Shown: positions 1-7,563, counted from the first letter of the stretch. The stretch is DNA of 23,043 nucleotides from a virus (IMGVR_UViG_3300009285_001091:1-23043), one strand, 5' to 3'. The notes: generated by a model from the sequence alone, not told the origin. Numbers and translations are program-made.

Positions 1-7
1 ATTACTT

Positions 8-667
8 TCATGATGCCCCCCTAGTTATACCTGATTCTGTTAGAGTCATGGAGTTTACGTCTAGCCAAAAATCTGAAACATTACCAGCGTTAGTCTGTAG
101 TATATACATACTTATCCAAGCGGCAGTAGCTTCACTCGTAAAAGTGGCTGTTTTCAGTGTCCAGTCATTAGTTCCTGAAAGAGTAAAAGTAGGTGCTGTA
201 GTCAAGGCATCTCCAAAAGCGGGTGCGAATTGATAAAAATTTATCTGCAAAGATGACACTAAGTTAGTAGATTTAACATAAAAACTAAGTGTATAAGAAG
301 TTGATGGCTTTATAGGCCAAAAATAATTTTTACTTACTACCGTAGTTGTACCTGTTGGACTTTCTGTTCCTATAGTACATCTAAACTTACCTGTAATATC
401 TGTTGTTGAGAGTTTTAATGTTTTAGTTCCTGTTCTAGTTACTGCTGAATCAAACTCTGCTGATGCACCATTTGTCACAATATTCATATTCCAACAATAT
501 TTTTCATTTTCAATCCAACCTACAGTTGTCCTTGCCACATCCCCCGTTGCCCCCTCTATACTCTTAGCTCCTGGGATATACACTCCACCCATAGGGGTGC
601 GGGGGTAGACTAAAGCGGTGCGGGCAGTAGCCACTCCTCGTGCTTGCGTTAAAGCATTCCTGCTCAT
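8..667 (-). CDS. Jelly-roll (carbohydrate-binding-module-like) virion protein
   Basis: This 219-residue protein is probably a virion surface or fibre-associated protein. I see an N-terminal arm of about 50 residues, then a beta-rich stretch rich in Ser, Thr, Gly and aromatics. Features such as EFDSAVTRTGTKTLKL, PSTSYTLSFYVKS and a following WTLKTATFTS strand are typical of the CBM4/9-like jelly-roll fold found in phage fibres and glycanases. There is no visible catalytic motif. The ATG at 667 has a good ribosome site (AAAGGAGA, 6 bases upstream) and overlaps the stop of a tiny ORF (664-747) in ATGA fashion. It is the most downstream gene here and follows the GTV-repeat protein. The fold call is by pattern; the sugar-binding role is inference. 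Confidence 0.75.
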   Translation of the reverse strand: MSRNALTQARGVATARTALVYPRTPMGGVYIPGAKSIEGATGDVARTTVGWIENEKYCWNMNIVTNGASAEFDSAVTRTGTKTLKLSTTDITGKFRCTIGTESPTGTTTVVSKNYFWPIKPSTSYTLSFYVKSTNLVSSLQINFYQFAPAFGDALTTAPTFTLSGTNDWTLKTATFTSEATAAWISMYILQTNAGNVSDFWLDVNSMTLTESGITRGAS

Positions 668-747
668 AAATGTCTCCTTTCCTTCCCCTTATAATTAAAA
701 GGAGGCATTCCTTTATTCCAACTTGTAAAGCCTTTAATAAAAGTCAT
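664..747 (-). CDS. Tiny NUMOD3-like ORF, 27 residues
   Basis: This 27-residue ORF has a near-perfect ribosome site (AAAGGAGG, 5 bases before the ATG at 747). Its TGA overlaps the ATG of the jelly-roll gene, so it could be translationally coupled. The peptide contains FIKGFTSWNKG, which resembles the NUMOD3 motif (KGxxPWNKG) in the HNH endonuclease genes elsewhere in the window; the FIKGF core is also present in the endonuclease at 19172-19624. It may be a remnant of a homing-endonuclease gene or a leader that couples translation. Length alone makes it uncertain. Confidence 0.4.
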   Translation of the reverse strand: MTFIKGFTSWNKGMPPFNYKGKERRHL

Positions 748-799
748 CTAAACCTCCTTTAGCGGTAAGACCTCTGTCGAAGCCGCAATATTTCAACAT
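734..799 (-). CDS. Tiny ORF, 21 residues, with strong ribosome site
   Basis: This 21-residue ORF begins 12 bases after the stop of the GTV-repeat gene. A strong AAAGGAGG sits about 6 bases before its ATG at 799. Its 3' end overlaps the ribosome site and start of the next tiny ORF (664-747). The peptide is not recognisable. The two consecutive strong ribosome sites suggest real initiation here, but it could be a decayed reading frame. Confidence 0.3.
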   Translation of the reverse strand: MLKYCGFDRGLTAKGGLDDFY

Positions 800-811
800 A
801 ATAAGCCTCCT

Positions 812-1636
812 TTATCTCCAACTTACAGTAACATCGCATGCCGCCGCAGTCGTACTGGCAATCGTGATACCAGTCAAACATTTAACGTCATATAAATATG
901 TTCTTTCACCTGCACTAGCTTTCAGAGTTGCGACAGTTCCTGCCGCTGTTCCCACAGCGTCAAAAATTTCAATCGGTGCGGTTGCTAAAGTATTCACAGT
1001 CACGGCGTGTAAGAAACCTGCCGCAGATTTAATCGTTCCACTACCAATCGTGTAGTGAGAATAGCTTAACTGTTGTTCAGTTTTCATTACATCATTAGTT
1101 TGGTCTTCGCCTGAGATTAACGGATAAGCTGATAAAGTACCCACAGTTGCCGCAGTCACTACAATAGAACCGGCATTTAAGTTGCCAATAGTTCCGCCTT
1201 GTACAGACGTAACTGTTCCGGCATTTAACACACCAACCGTGCCGACAAATTTGGCAGTTCCCAGTAATTCTTGAGTTCCAGCTAAAATCGTAGTTACAGT
1301 TCCGGCAGTTACAGCAACTGAACCGGAGGCTAAATTACCAACTGTTCCACCTTCAATTTTAGTAATAGTCCCAGCGGCTAAGTTAGTAACTTTTGCCACA
1401 GTTCCTGAAACTAAAGTTGTAATCGTACCAACCGAAACAGAGAAAGTCTCAGCTCCGATTAGATCAACTTTAACGGCTGTTCCTCCAGAAGAAGTCCCGA
1501 TCGGCAGTCTTTCAAAGGATAAACCATCTTGTTCTAACGCTCCTATTTCAAGAGCATTAACTCCGGTCTTATCTTGACCTACTTCTCCAAAAGACGCATT
1601 CCAATAGTCTTGAGTAGATTTTTTTGTTTGAGCCAT
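812..1636 (-). CDS. GTV-repeat beta-structured virion protein
   Basis: This 274-residue protein is built in its middle from imperfect short repeats of the type GTV-x-x-L-x-x-GT or NL-x-(A/S)G(T/S), spanning roughly residues 65 to 170. This is typical of beta-helical or beta-prism phage head or tail decoration proteins. The flanks differ: the N-terminus carries a YWNASFGEVGQDKTG stretch, and the C-terminal 90 residues form a more globular beta domain ending in VTVSW. I chose the ATG at 1636 rather than the in-frame GTG at 1645, because GGAG lies only 1 base before the GTG but 10 bases before the ATG. It is followed by tiny ORFs and the jelly-roll gene. The virion role is inferred from composition and position. 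Confidence 0.75.
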   Translation of the reverse strand: MAQTKKSTQDYWNASFGEVGQDKTGVNALEIGALEQDGLSFERLPIGTSSGGTAVKVDLIGAETFSVSVGTITTLVSGTVAKVTNLAAGTITKIEGGTVGNLASGSVAVTAGTVTTILAGTQELLGTAKFVGTVGVLNAGTVTSVQGGTIGNLNAGSIVVTAATVGTLSAYPLISGEDQTNDVMKTEQQLSYSHYTIGSGTIKSAAGFLHAVTVNTLATAPIEIFDAVGTAAGTVATLKASAGERTYLYDVKCLTGITIASTTAAACDVTVSWR

Positions 1637-1641
1637 AATTC

Positions 1642-2865
1642 TCACGCTCCTTTCACTTCAGTATTTTTTAATGGTCCTAAAAGTTCAATTTGTAAACTCT
1701 CTAAAAATGGTATCCAAGTCTCACGACATCTTGTATTCATATCGTAATTCTTAACGATCCAATCTCTACAGGCTTTTTTAGTTTCTTCATCCCGGGCGTA
1801 TTTAAATACAGTTTCCATTTTCTCGTACAAAGAGTCCAAGTCCGGCTCGGCACTGTAAGTTTGTAGGTTAAGCCATTTCTTATAACTGTGTTTACAAATC
1901 TCGCCGGTTTTACTGGGGATGACTAATTCGGGCATGGAAGTCCAATCATTAACTATCACGGGAACCCCGACCCCCTGAGCTTCAGCTATGGGTAATCCAA
2001 ACCCCTCACCCGATGACGGATTTAATAAAACGTCAAAAGTATTCATAATCTTATTAATTACTGGGTGAGGCGACTTCATCATCATCTCGTAAGGCTGGGT
2101 AAAAAACACGCTATTATTTATCCCCAGATAGTTAGCATAATCTTGGATAGGAAAACCACCCGCTTGTTGTAGTAGAGTATGGAAGTACATTCCCGTCTTA
2201 ATATCTTTGTGATTTTCACTAAATCGTTTAAACGCATCCATACACTGTTGGAATGACTTGCGGGGCGGATTGTCTTTGTTGGCCGCCACCATACCCCAAA
2301 TAAAAGTATCTTGAGGTAAACCTAATTCTTTTCTGGCTTCCTGTTTATCCATAGGTTTAAACACCTCAGTATCAATCGCTTCTAAAATCAAAGTGCTTTG
2401 TAAACCTTTCCGTTTTAATGTTTCATAGCCAAATTTAGACAGGGAAATCAAACGGTAGGCTTTACTTAATCTTTGGTAATTAGGTAAAGACACATCCTCA
2501 AACTCAATCGGGATATAGGCAATCCAGTTTTTTAACTTAAATAGCATATTTGGGTCCATCGGCCAAGGGTTTTGAAAAGTAACCACGCAGTCGGCTTTGA
2601 AATCCTGCTGGTGATAAAACGCCGCATCAGTTCCCCAGGCCTCACCCATCTTTGGGTAGCATCTTAGACCATTAATGTTTATAATTCCTCCCTCAAGGCC
2701 GTAAAACGCACTCATTGCTACTTGCCAACCATCGTCTAAAAAACGGTAAAGTAAGTCACGGGATTGACAAGAATACCCTGAATTTGCCCATACAGAATTA
2801 CTCGACCATAATATACGTAATCGACGGTCTTTAGTTGTACCGTTTTCTGGTGTTTTTTCACTCAT
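1642..2865 (-). CDS. GT4-family glycosyltransferase (GT-B fold)
   Basis: This 407-residue glycosyltransferase is expected to transfer a sugar from an NDP-sugar with retention. The N-terminal half opens with RLRILWSSNSVWANSGY, the first strand and glycine-containing loop of GT-B enzymes. The C-terminal half carries SGEGFGLPIAE (residues 285-295), the E-x7-E signature with E287 and E295 that contacts the donor, followed by a PVIVND strand. No signal peptide or membrane segment is visible, so it should act in the cytoplasm. Its ATG overlaps the stop of the upstream GT8-like gene (ATGA, 2862-2865), with a GGGGGAAG ribosome site. It lies between virion structural genes, which suggests glycosylation of virion proteins; host-surface or DNA modification are alternatives. 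Confidence 0.88.
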   Translation of the reverse strand: MSEKTPENGTTKDRRLRILWSSNSVWANSGYSCQSRDLLYRFLDDGWQVAMSAFYGLEGGIININGLRCYPKMGEAWGTDAAFYHQQDFKADCVVTFQNPWPMDPNMLFKLKNWIAYIPIEFEDVSLPNYQRLSKAYRLISLSKFGYETLKRKGLQSTLILEAIDTEVFKPMDKQEARKELGLPQDTFIWGMVAANKDNPPRKSFQQCMDAFKRFSENHKDIKTGMYFHTLLQQAGGFPIQDYANYLGINNSVFFTQPYEMMMKSPHPVINKIMNTFDVLLNPSSGEGFGLPIAEAQGVGVPVIVNDWTSMPELVIPSKTGEICKHSYKKWLNLQTYSAEPDLDSLYEKMETVFKYARDEETKKACRDWIVKNYDMNTRCRETWIPFLESLQIELLGPLKNTEVKGA

Positions 2866-3593
2866 GCTTCCCCCACTAAATAATGTAATCTATCGGCAAC
2901 TTCTTTTGGAAAGGTAACGAAATAATTCATTTTTGGTGTCTGCCCACCTGCATAATGTAAAACCTTTATTTCCTTATCCTCTACTTGGAAAGGAAACCCG
3001 GCTTTGACGTACTCTTCGACGACCTCTTTAGGCATAATCACTTTGTTATCTTTTAGGACAGTCTTATCCCATCGACCCTTTGATATAAGACCATGCCACA
3101 TCGGGCCAAAATCCAAAGATTTAACTTTCATATCCCCATAATGGAACATGATATTTAACATATCCTGTTCTCTAAATTGGTATTTATCCCAATGAAGTGA
3201 AGTATTTAGGTTCGCCCACCAATCCCACGGTCTTTTACCCCTGACTGCTACAAACCCGGCATTGATATACAACTGACTTGGTGTATCCCACATTTGTAAT
3301 CTAGGATCAATCAGATTGTTATTCAGTACCCCGGCCACGTCATAAGACTCATCATTAATAATATGATCTAATGATCCCGTTACAATCGAATCATTATCTA
3401 TGTTAATCACCAGATCATATTCCTTAGCCAGTTGTTGCCCGTTCATAGCATAAACTCTAAAGTTATGGATTGCCTCAAACGGACGGATAATCAACGGAAT
3501 ATCGGGGTGAAACTTTTTAAGAGAGTTCGCCATCATTTTGGCGTATCTCATATTTTCCCCCTCACTGGCAATCGTAAAAAAACAAGTTTTCAT
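2862..3593 (-). CDS. GT8-like glycosyltransferase (GT-A fold)
   Basis: This 243-residue protein resembles GT-A nucleotide-sugar transferases of the GT8/glycogenin-like type. The first strand (KTCFFTIASEGENM) is followed by VINIDNDSIVTG, in which D66-N67-D68 is the metal-binding DxD. A later NAGFVAVRGKRPWDWW segment and a C-terminal VLHYAGG carrying a possible metal-binding His fit the same fold. The ATG has an AAGGGGA ribosome site 4-5 bases upstream. It is coupled to the GT4 gene by a 4-base overlap, so the pair probably acts together. No membrane segment is seen. Donor and acceptor cannot be told from sequence. Confidence 0.8.
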   Translation of the reverse strand: MKTCFFTIASEGENMRYAKMMANSLKKFHPDIPLIIRPFEAIHNFRVYAMNGQQLAKEYDLVINIDNDSIVTGSLDHIINDESYDVAGVLNNNLIDPRLQMWDTPSQLYINAGFVAVRGKRPWDWWANLNTSLHWDKYQFREQDMLNIMFHYGDMKVKSLDFGPMWHGLISKGRWDKTVLKDNKVIMPKEVVEEYVKAGFPFQVEDKEIKVLHYAGGQTPKMNYFVTFPKEVADRLHYLVGEA

Positions 3594-3621
3594 TTTTCCC
3601 CTTAATTTATAGGTTCTCCGA

Positions 3622-3640
3622 TCGGGCGGTTCACGCCCGA
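3622..3640 (-). repeat. GC-rich intergenic hairpin
   Basis: A 7-bp perfect stem (TCGGGCG / CGCCCGA) with a 5-base loop lies between the beta-helix gene and the GT8-like gene. No T-run follows on the minus strand, so it is not a standard intrinsic terminator. It could protect the mRNA 3' end or tune expression of the glycosyltransferases. Confidence 0.5.
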
Positions 3641-3649
3641 CCAGACAAA

Positions 3650-4714
3650 CTAGGTCTTAGTTACAATCAAGGCCGTGCCAGGAATGGCAATACCCGGATT
3701 TTGTAACAGGTTGTTGATCGTTCCACCCGCAAAGGATGGAGTAATCTTCACACCGTCACCTGTTCCAAAGTTCGTAACATTTACTCCCATACAGTCTTTA
3801 AAGAGATGATATGCCCCTACAGGCATCGAACCTCCAAGAACCATAGCCGGAGCAGTCCCACCAGCAGCAAAGACAAATTTACAGTCTTCAAAGGAAGCCG
3901 CTATTCCATTAGCAGTTCCTGCCCCCCCAGTAAACGGATGATCAGTAGTCGCATTCCCTGTTTTTAAGAAAGTACAGTTTTTAAACTCCCAACCTAACCC
4001 GCTTTGAGGCAATCGACACATTCCCATAGCCGAAGCCGTTTGAGTTCCAGCATTAACAAAGACGTTCTCAAACAACTGCTGACTCTTCGTGCTTCCCGCC
4101 ATAATTAAATGTGAAGGTGTTCCATCATCCCAAGCCGCACCCGTTCTTTCGATAGCCAGGTCGTGGAAATAATTACCATTGCTCGCAATAGTAATCAATC
4201 CCGCCGTACCACCGTCGGCTCCAACCGACCCCAATAAAGAGGTTCCGGCCGTTGCCAAGAGACGGAAACCAGCCACTTCACAACCATTGCCTGTGATGTT
4301 TAAAAATCCAGCAGTAGGTACAGTTGTCGTGTCTGAAGTTCCGAATCCCTGAAGGGTGTTTGAGTATCCGGTCCCATTCAATTTAGGATTGTAGCCCAAG
4401 CTGATAAGGTGAACCTTGTCCTGATTAAGAGTCAGCGCAGTTGTAATAGTCCAAGCTGAACCGTCTTTTTTAGGACAGACAAAAACATAGTCGTTCTCGT
4501 CAGATTTACATACAGCTAAGGCAGCAGCAATCGTGTCGAATAAATTATCCGCCCCGACCGAATCCTTAAATTCTAAATAGTCATTATCCGAAGGGTCTTT
4601 TACCCAATACACATTCCCGCTAGTCAATACACCAGCGTTTTTAATCTCCGAAATAGGATCAATTTTACCGCCTAAATGCCAGTAATTTGTTGATCCCGGT
4701 TTAATATTACTCAT
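3650..4714 (-). CDS. Parallel beta-helix virion protein (tailspike or decoration type)
   Basis: This 354-residue protein has the composition and turn pattern of a right-handed parallel beta-helix: repeated short strands separated by G/N/T-rich turns from about residue 75 to the end (for example GFLNITGNGCEVAGFRLLA, then NGNYFHDLAIER, then FENVFVNAG, then FKNCTFLKTG). The N-terminal 60 residues (WHLGGKIDPISEIKNAG) may form a virion-attachment or capping region. Such folds are used by phage tailspikes and head fibres to bind or cleave glycans, but I see no clear catalytic cluster. The ATG at 4714 follows AAAGGTGG and overlaps the end of a small basic ORF. It is followed by the two glycosyltransferase genes. 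Confidence 0.75.
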   Translation of the reverse strand: MSNIKPGSTNYWHLGGKIDPISEIKNAGVLTSGNVYWVKDPSDNDYLEFKDSVGADNLFDTIAAALAVCKSDENDYVFVCPKKDGSAWTITTALTLNQDKVHLISLGYNPKLNGTGYSNTLQGFGTSDTTTVPTAGFLNITGNGCEVAGFRLLATAGTSLLGSVGADGGTAGLITIASNGNYFHDLAIERTGAAWDDGTPSHLIMAGSTKSQQLFENVFVNAGTQTASAMGMCRLPQSGLGWEFKNCTFLKTGNATTDHPFTGGAGTANGIAASFEDCKFVFAAGGTAPAMVLGGSMPVGAYHLFKDCMGVNVTNFGTGDGVKITPSFAGGTINNLLQNPGIAIPGTALIVTKT

Positions 4715-4865
4715 TAATTACCACCACCTTTCCAGATTTATTTTTTAAGATAAATCGTCTAATAATTATTCTTTGCCTGGGGCTTAGTCCAACCTTTCGA
4801 CAAAGTTCATCGTAAGATATTCTAATGTCAAACTGTCTCTGTGCTCGCCGGTTTCTTCTCGGCAT
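4707..4865 (-). CDS. Small basic protein overlapping two neighbours (52 residues)
   Basis: This 52-residue ORF starts inside the 3' end of the upstream coiled-coil gene in another frame, continues through the apparent 113-base gap, and ends with a TAA overlapping the ATG of the beta-helix gene. The peptide is very basic (starts MPRRNRRAQRQF) and has a helix-rich middle (SYDELCRKVGLSPRQRIIIRR) that could form a small helix-turn-helix-like unit. It exactly fills the gap with tight junctions on both sides. Against it, no good ribosome site is seen, and its first part overlaps a longer gene. I do not recognise a family. Confidence 0.4.
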   Translation of the reverse strand: MPRRNRRAQRQFDIRISYDELCRKVGLSPRQRIIIRRFILKNKSGKVVVINE

Positions 4866-5277
4866 AATGTTTTATCTTATAAGTTTTCCCCTCGGTTGCT
4901 ACCTTTTCCAGCTTTTTATGGAAAACTTTTTGTTTATGCCTTTCTTCTTCACTCTTAATCAGCATTTCCTGCTGCCGAGCAAGCATATTTTGTATATTTT
5001 GACCTCTCAAGTGAGCCAATTCCTGTTTACTAAAATATGCCTCGATTGAACGGCTCCTACTCGCTCCTCCCATACCGCATAGATAAGTAGCGGCGGCATC
5101 TGTCCGCTCTCTCAAAGCATCGGTAAACTCGGACATTTTCTTGGCCCGGTTCTTCTCATACTTTTTTATTGTATTGTTAATGATCCAGCGATTCTTTGAT
5201 ACACTAAAACCCGGTTCTGGTTTATCAGGCCAGAACTTACGGTCTAACGGATCAAAATCACCAATTTGCATCGTCAT
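4828..5277 (-). CDS. Basic coiled-coil protein of unknown function
   Basis: This 149-residue protein lies directly downstream of the major capsid gene, after the structured intergenic segment. Residues 1-25 include DPLDRKFWPDKPEPGF; most of the rest is highly charged, with Lys/Arg/Glu/Gln heptad-like stretches (about 35-60 and 85-135) suggesting long helices or coiled coils. It has a GMGGASRSRS glycine-serine hinge near the middle. Position would suit a head-completion or internal virion protein, but I do not recognise a family. The start is uncertain: no Shine-Dalgarno precedes the ATG at 5277 or the nearby ATG at 5271, and the upstream bases form the GC stem of the adjacent hairpin. Confidence 0.65.
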   Translation of the reverse strand: MTMQIGDFDPLDRKFWPDKPEPGFSVSKNRWIINNTIKKYEKNRAKKMSEFTDALRERTDAAATYLCGMGGASRSRSIEAYFSKQELAHLRGQNIQNMLARQQEMLIKSEEERHKQKVFHKKLEKVATEGKTYKIKHYAEKKPASTETV

Positions 5278-5283
5278 ATCTGG

Positions 5284-5492
5284 CGGGGCGGTTGAAGGTT
5301 AATAAACCTTGATTATTGCCCCGTTGCTGGCTGTAAACAGCCACCCCGTCAGGTATGATGTGGGAGCAAGAAGTAATGAGCTTCAAGCGAGTGAAAAGTT
5401 TCACTCTGCTCCCGTATCGCAGTTTATTTTGAGGTATCGGCTAGATTTATTTGTTTCCTCTAACTTTTCCTCTCATAGATGTAAAACTGCGA
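5284..5492 (-). ncRNA. Candidate structured RNA between capsid gene and next gene
   Basis: This 228-base gap holds at least four separate inverted-repeat elements. (a) 5417-5425 with 5484-5492 form a 9-bp stem (TCGCAGTTT / AAACTGCGA). (b) 5362-5368 with 5407-5413 form a 7-bp stem (GGGAGCA / TGCTCCC) enclosing two hairpins: 5370-5373 with 5381-5384, and 5389-5395 with 5400-5406 (GAGTGAA / TTCACTC), giving a three-way junction. (c) 5328-5333 with 5338-5343 form TGGCTG / CAGCCA with a 4-base loop. (d) 5284-5289 with 5318-5323 form CGGGGC / GCCCCG, enclosing AAGGTT / AACCTT (5295-5300 with 5305-5310). No T-runs follow, so these are not simple terminators. Strand is assigned from the flanking genes. 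It could be a 5' leader for the coiled-coil gene, a processed RNA or a packaging or recombination site. Confidence 0.5.
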
Positions 5493-5505
5493 CCTAAAAC
5501 CACCT

Positions 5506-6765
5506 TTAATCAGTCTTACGTGTTTCCTTTCCATTAGCAGCCGGACAGAGACACAACAGATTGGTAAACCAAACCATCGTGGCCTGATAGGTAATGTAGT
5601 TGACTTTTCTGACTAAACCACCACCGTCAGGGTTCTCCAACCAATCAAGGTCAGAAACCTGACAGACAGTAAAGGTATCGAGATTAACGATTAGAACCTC
5701 ACCATCCGGGCAGTCGTAGTCTAAAAAGACGCCAACTTTCCCTGCTCCTGCAGCAAATTCAAGGCCAGTCCAACCACCGAGTAAATCAGTCTGGTTAACA
5801 GCCCGTCTCATCGAGGTTAATATGTCGCCATATTTCTTAAAAAGAGATTTGTTAACGAAGATTGCATACCGATCGCCGGTCTGGGCGTATTTCTTAGCAG
5901 CCAAGTAACTATCTTCCATTCTGGACAAAGATAGAGCCTCGCTCGTAGATCCGAACTGGGAAGCCATAAACTGTGTAGCACGAGTTGTGCCAGCATATGT
6001 AGAGGTTCCACCAATATCGGAAGCTAAAGCATCGGCCAATCCGCCAATTTCCAAAGTACCTGCCGCATTTCCGTCAGCGTCCGTTGTATAAACCGGAGCG
6101 TTGGCAGCCCGAGAAATATCCGCATTGTAGTAAATCGTGTTAGTCGAAGTCGTTACTGTTCCAATAGTTCCAACGGAACCTGAAGCAGAACCTCCGGTAA
6201 CAGCCATGCCTACATTGATATACTCTGTCGGAGAAATATCACCATTAATGGTACCGTATCGATCTTTGACACGGCCATCAACAGCCAATCCATCTGCGTC
6301 TAGTAATTCTACGGTTCCCCGAGAAGAACTAGCAGTACCTGCAAATTGAGCGATAGCACCTGAACCATCACCAAAATACATCCTATTCACGTTTTTCGAG
6401 AAGTCTGAAGCTAAACTTTTAGCCTGGGCTGTAAGTTGAGACTCAACAGCACCTTTAGCGGTTTTGGTCGCATCGATCGTCAGTTTACTGATGTCGAACG
6501 TACCAGTTAAAATTTTCACTCCAACGTTTAACTGAGCATAAGCTGCCTTACCCGAAACTAACTGCGCAGTATCGCTACCCAAGATACCAACACCACCATG
6601 CCGCCTACTTCTGATAGGAGCATAGAAAGCATCATTCATAAAGGTAACACCTGTATTCCGTTTGATCTGATCCAAAAGAATCGTCGCAGTCGGAAAGTTG
6701 TCCCGAATATAAGGCATAATAACTTTTTGCAAAGTATTTGAAACGTCGCTTAAAGCAATTGCCAT
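5506..6765 (-). CDS. Major capsid protein (HK97-like fold expected)
   Basis: This 419-residue protein forms the head shell. It sits directly after the scaffold gene, as expected. The N-terminal arm (MAIALSDVSNTLQKVIMPYI) leads into DQIKRNTGVTFMNDAFYAPIR and HGGVGILG, then a helix-rich segment with NVNRMYFGDGSGAIAQFAGTA, typical of phage major capsid proteins with the E-loop and spine-helix order. The C-terminal third (DILTSMRRAVNQTDLLGGWTG followed by a VFLDYDCPDGEVLIVN strand) resembles the P- and A-domain closure. The end is a cysteine-bearing tail. It starts at the ATG at 6765 with only a weak ribosome site (GGTG). The assignment rests on order, size and motif style. Confidence 0.85.
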   Translation of the reverse strand: MAIALSDVSNTLQKVIMPYIRDNFPTATILLDQIKRNTGVTFMNDAFYAPIRSRRHGGVGILGSDTAQLVSGKAAYAQLNVGVKILTGTFDISKLTIDATKTAKGAVESQLTAQAKSLASDFSKNVNRMYFGDGSGAIAQFAGTASSSRGTVELLDADGLAVDGRVKDRYGTINGDISPTEYINVGMAVTGGSASGSVGTIGTVTTSTNTIYYNADISRAANAPVYTTDADGNAAGTLEIGGLADALASDIGGTSTYAGTTRATQFMASQFGSTSEALSLSRMEDSYLAAKKYAQTGDRYAIFVNKSLFKKYGDILTSMRRAVNQTDLLGGWTGLEFAAGAGKVGVFLDYDCPDGEVLIVNLDTFTVCQVSDLDWLENPDGGGLVRKVNYITYQATMVWFTNLLCLCPAANGKETRKTD

Positions 6766-6797
6766 TTAATTATTCACCAACTTTCAAAAGTTCAAAT

Positions 6798-7478
6798 TTA
6801 TACTTGTCCTTGATTAAGACTTTCATTAACCATTTTGTCTAAATTATCAGCGGTTATTCTAACCTCTGACGGTTCTTTTCTACTACCACCTCTAGTTTCA
6901 GTCATCAAACCTGATGGCTTCTTTTTAGACAACTCGGCTTCTTTCCAGGCATCAAGTTCTTTTTCAAACTTGAGTTTATAGGCTGATTCGGAGTTTTTAA
7001 CCCCGTTTTCTTTCATATACTTAAGCATTTCCTCTGTCTTGAAAGCCGGGCGGCCATCTTTACCATCAATCTTGCGTTCTAACTTATCACAGGATTTTAA
7101 TAAATCACGGCCCTGTTCCCGCAAAGACAGTTTATCTTCTAAATACTTGTCTAGATCGGCTTGGGTCACGATCCCCAACTTACGGGCTTGATCTTGAACT
7201 TGATCTAAAGATAATTCTCCCTCTTCAGGTTTAATCTCTGACTTGGGTTTTTTAGCCTCTTCTAATTCGGCTTTGAGTTTGCCAATCTCTTCACCCCGTT
7301 TACCCCAAGATGAGGTCAAGCCATCAAAATCGGTTCCTGACTTTTTCTCAAAGTCTCTCACTTTCCCGGCGAAACCGACCATTTCCTGCAACTCTTCAGG
7401 CTTGTACTCCTGCTCGCCGATCTTAATAACTTCCGGCTCTACTGGAGCCTCTACTTTTGGCTCAATTTTTTGAGTCAT
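6798..7478 (-). CDS. Capsid scaffolding protein
   Basis: This 226-residue protein is strongly charged and helical: EELQEMVGFAGKVRDFEKK, then EEIGKLKAELEEAKKPKSE, with acidic Pro-rich linkers and no hydrophobic core of an enzyme. This is the usual look of a phage scaffold, which templates head assembly and is then lost. It lies between portal and major capsid genes. I place the start at the ATG at 7478, which has AAAGGAA 4-5 bases upstream; the longer frame back to 7541 would begin at a TTG inside the terminator stem and is not credible. It is the first gene after the second promoter/leader/terminator unit. Confidence 0.85.
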   Translation of the reverse strand: MTQKIEPKVEAPVEPEVIKIGEQEYKPEELQEMVGFAGKVRDFEKKSGTDFDGLTSSWGKRGEEIGKLKAELEEAKKPKSEIKPEEGELSLDQVQDQARKLGIVTQADLDKYLEDKLSLREQGRDLLKSCDKLERKIDGKDGRPAFKTEEMLKYMKENGVKNSESAYKLKFEKELDAWKEAELSKKKPSGLMTETRGGSRKEPSEVRITADNLDKMVNESLNQGQV

Positions 7479-7563
7479 AAGTTCCTTTCTGGAGGTCGCC
7501 CTTTTGGGAACCCGCCAAATATAATAAAAAAAGACACTCAATCGAGTGCCTTCTAATTTGCAT
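7462..7563 (-). CDS. Possible leader peptide through the terminator, capsid operon
   Basis: This 33-residue frame starts 30 bases downstream of the -10 box. It begins MQIRRH, runs through the terminator hairpin and ends inside the scaffold gene. The equivalent frame in the packaging-operon unit begins MWIRGH at the same distance from its promoter. An AGAGG lies 8 bases before the ATG. It may be a translated leader controlling termination; the resemblance could also come from DNA or RNA constraints. Confidence 0.3.
   Translation of the reverse strand: MQIRRHSIECLFLLYLAGSQKGDLQKGTYDSKN
7526..7550 (-). terminator. Intrinsic terminator in leader of capsid operon
   Basis: On the minus strand GGCACTC, loop GATT, then GAGTGTC (7 bp with one G-T pair) is followed by seven T residues (7532-7526). 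It lies about 36 bases downstream of the expected transcript start and upstream of the scaffold gene, so it would act as an attenuator of that promoter or end the upstream operon. Confidence 0.8.

Noticed and set aside
1140-1460. CRISPR-like or tandem DNA repeat
   Set aside because: The repetition is in the protein (GTV-type units) with diverged DNA; there are no constant repeats with unique spacers.
5309-5497. Plus-strand frame in the structured segment
   Set aside because: No recognisable protein, opposite to all genes, and explained by the inverted repeats.
7479-7541. N-terminal extension of the scaffold protein
   Set aside because: The longer frame starts with TTG inside the terminator stem and has no ribosome site; the ATG at 7478 has one.
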